Of a stretch of DNA of 64,000 bases, positions 63,258-64,000 are shown piece by piece. Position 1 is the stretch's first letter. Each line of letters opens with the position of its first letter. The translations under genes were made by a program, and so were the position numbers. Under the pieces are notes generated by a model. That model was not told the origin of the DNA and did not search any database. It was given only the letters and a program-made list of their open reading frames with translations. This stretch comes from Anaerocolumna aminovalerica (GTDB taxonomy: Bacteria; Bacillota; Clostridia; Lachnospirales; Lachnospiraceae), in the NCBI RefSeq assembly GCF_900115365.1, contig NZ_FOWD01000001.1:1-64000 (forward strand). Direction: 5' to 3'.

Positions 63258-64000
63258 ATGAGAAAATGTATTAAAAGATTAGTTGCACTATATATTTGTT
63301 TTATTACAAGCTTTATGTTATCAGGTGAGGTACTGGCGGAAACAAATGTAACAGCAAAAGATATTAAAATGGTAAACAGTAACTATGCGGGAGCTTTTGT
63401 TCATGCTAACGGTATGGTTACCATGGCAGGTTCACCGGAAGTATTTGGCTTAGGAAAACCAAAGAAGTCAAGGGGTTATACAAGTAATACAGGAAATAGC
63501 AAAGACTGGGCTGTAATTGCAGCTAATGATAATAGTTTTTATGGAATTAAAAAAGATGGAACTATGTGGAGCTGGGGATTTAACGACGTTGGTCAATTAG
63601 GAGATGGAACAACAACAACCCGATATAAACCGGTTCAAATAGGAAAAGATATAAAGTGGAAAACTGTTTCTTCCAATTATGGTCATGCCGTTGCTATTAG
63701 TAAAGAAGGATATTTATATACCTGGGGAGCAAACTGGTCAGGTCAACTTGGCAATGGAACAACTAATAATTCAACTAAGCCTGTAAAAATAGGAAATGAT
63801 AACGACTGGGCAGAAGTATATGCAAGCAGTCACCATACCATCGCCTTTAAAAAAGATGGTTCTATGTGGGCATGGGGAGATGGCACTGTAGGCAGGTTAG
63901 GAAATGGTAAAGATAAAGTTATGCTGTACCCTATAAAAGTAGCTAAAAATATGGAGCATAAATCCGTTGCGGTAGGCTCTACTCATACATTAATAGTGAA
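63258..64000 (+). CDS. Secreted RCC1-repeat protein, cut by window end
   Basis: The frame is open from the ATG at 63258 to the last base (247 codons, no stop). Residues 1-30 form a signal peptide (basic start, then LVALYICFITSFML, cleavage near VLAE). Then come RCC1-like repeats, recognised by WSWGFNDVGQLGDGT, YTWGANWSGQLGNGT and WAWGDGTVGRLGNG at about 50-residue spacing. Such beta-propellers are probably surface or secreted binding proteins. The ribosome site is poor. Confidence 0.85.
   Translation, partial: MRKCIKRLVALYICFITSFMLSGEVLAETNVTAKDIKMVNSNYAGAFVHANGMVTMAGSPEVFGLGKPKKSRGYTSNTGNSKDWAVIAANDNSFYGIKKDGTMWSWGFNDVGQLGDGTTTTRYKPVQIGKDIKWKTVSSNYGHAVAISKEGYLYTWGANWSGQLGNGTTNNSTKPVKIGNDNDWAEVYASSHHTIAFKKDGSMWAWGDGTVGRLGNGKDKVMLYPIKVAKNMEHKSVAVGSTHTLIV

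Overview
The window is AT-rich, spaced by strong GGAGG ribosome sites, and carries spore-former genes (spoIIM, a SpoVB/MurJ-type flippase) and clostridial versions of miaB, rny, recQ and metNIQ. This points to an anaerobic, spore-forming Clostridia genome, most likely Lachnospiraceae or a close relative. No tRNA, rRNA or CRISPR array was seen. Family names below are from memory; no search was run.

Layout. 1-6.6 kb: an IS256 transposase tail, a lipoprotein, a secreted amidase-domain protein, an ABC/FtsX export pair and two decayed copies of one secreted-protein gene. 6.9-11.7 kb: miaB, rny and a two-gene operon of unknown function. 12.1-20.8 kb: a VanY-type carboxypeptidase, a LysR regulator, a 35-residue Met/Cys-rich peptide gene ending in a terminator, metNIQ, galK, a lipid-linked-sugar flippase and a small conserved protein. 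21.0-22.8 kb: recQ.

23-43.7 kb is the accessory island and the main interest. It holds two paralogous biosynthetic clusters for Cys-rich ribosomal peptides of the CLI_3235/CcpM type. Each has a Cys-rich precursor, a radical SAM maturase, a TIGR04066-type protein and an acyl-carrier-like protein. The second cluster also keeps an FtsX/MacB-type transporter, a half-size ABC exporter and a cytoplasmic S8 protease whose C-terminal half looks homologous to the TIGR04066 protein. Between the clusters sits a compositionally different four-gene cassette: a solute-binding lipoprotein, two permeases and a truncated membrane-fusion-like protein, with no ATPase. Around these lie a nonsense-mutated precursor pseudogene, decayed exporter pieces and IS scraps (IS256, ISAs1-like, IS4-like). 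This indicates repeated duplication and decay.

43.7-64 kb returns to ordinary chromosome: a purine/8-oxoguanine-type deaminase, an aminotransferase, proC, a NUDIX hydrolase, spoIIM, a XerD-like recombinase, DAHP synthase, a DUF1653 protein, a GntR-controlled ABC operon, a YmaF protein, purine nucleoside phosphorylase, a zinc dehydrogenase and a complete BMP-type nucleoside ABC importer. The window ends inside a secreted RCC1-repeat protein. Purine salvage is a recurring theme: the deaminase, the phosphorylase and the nucleoside importer.
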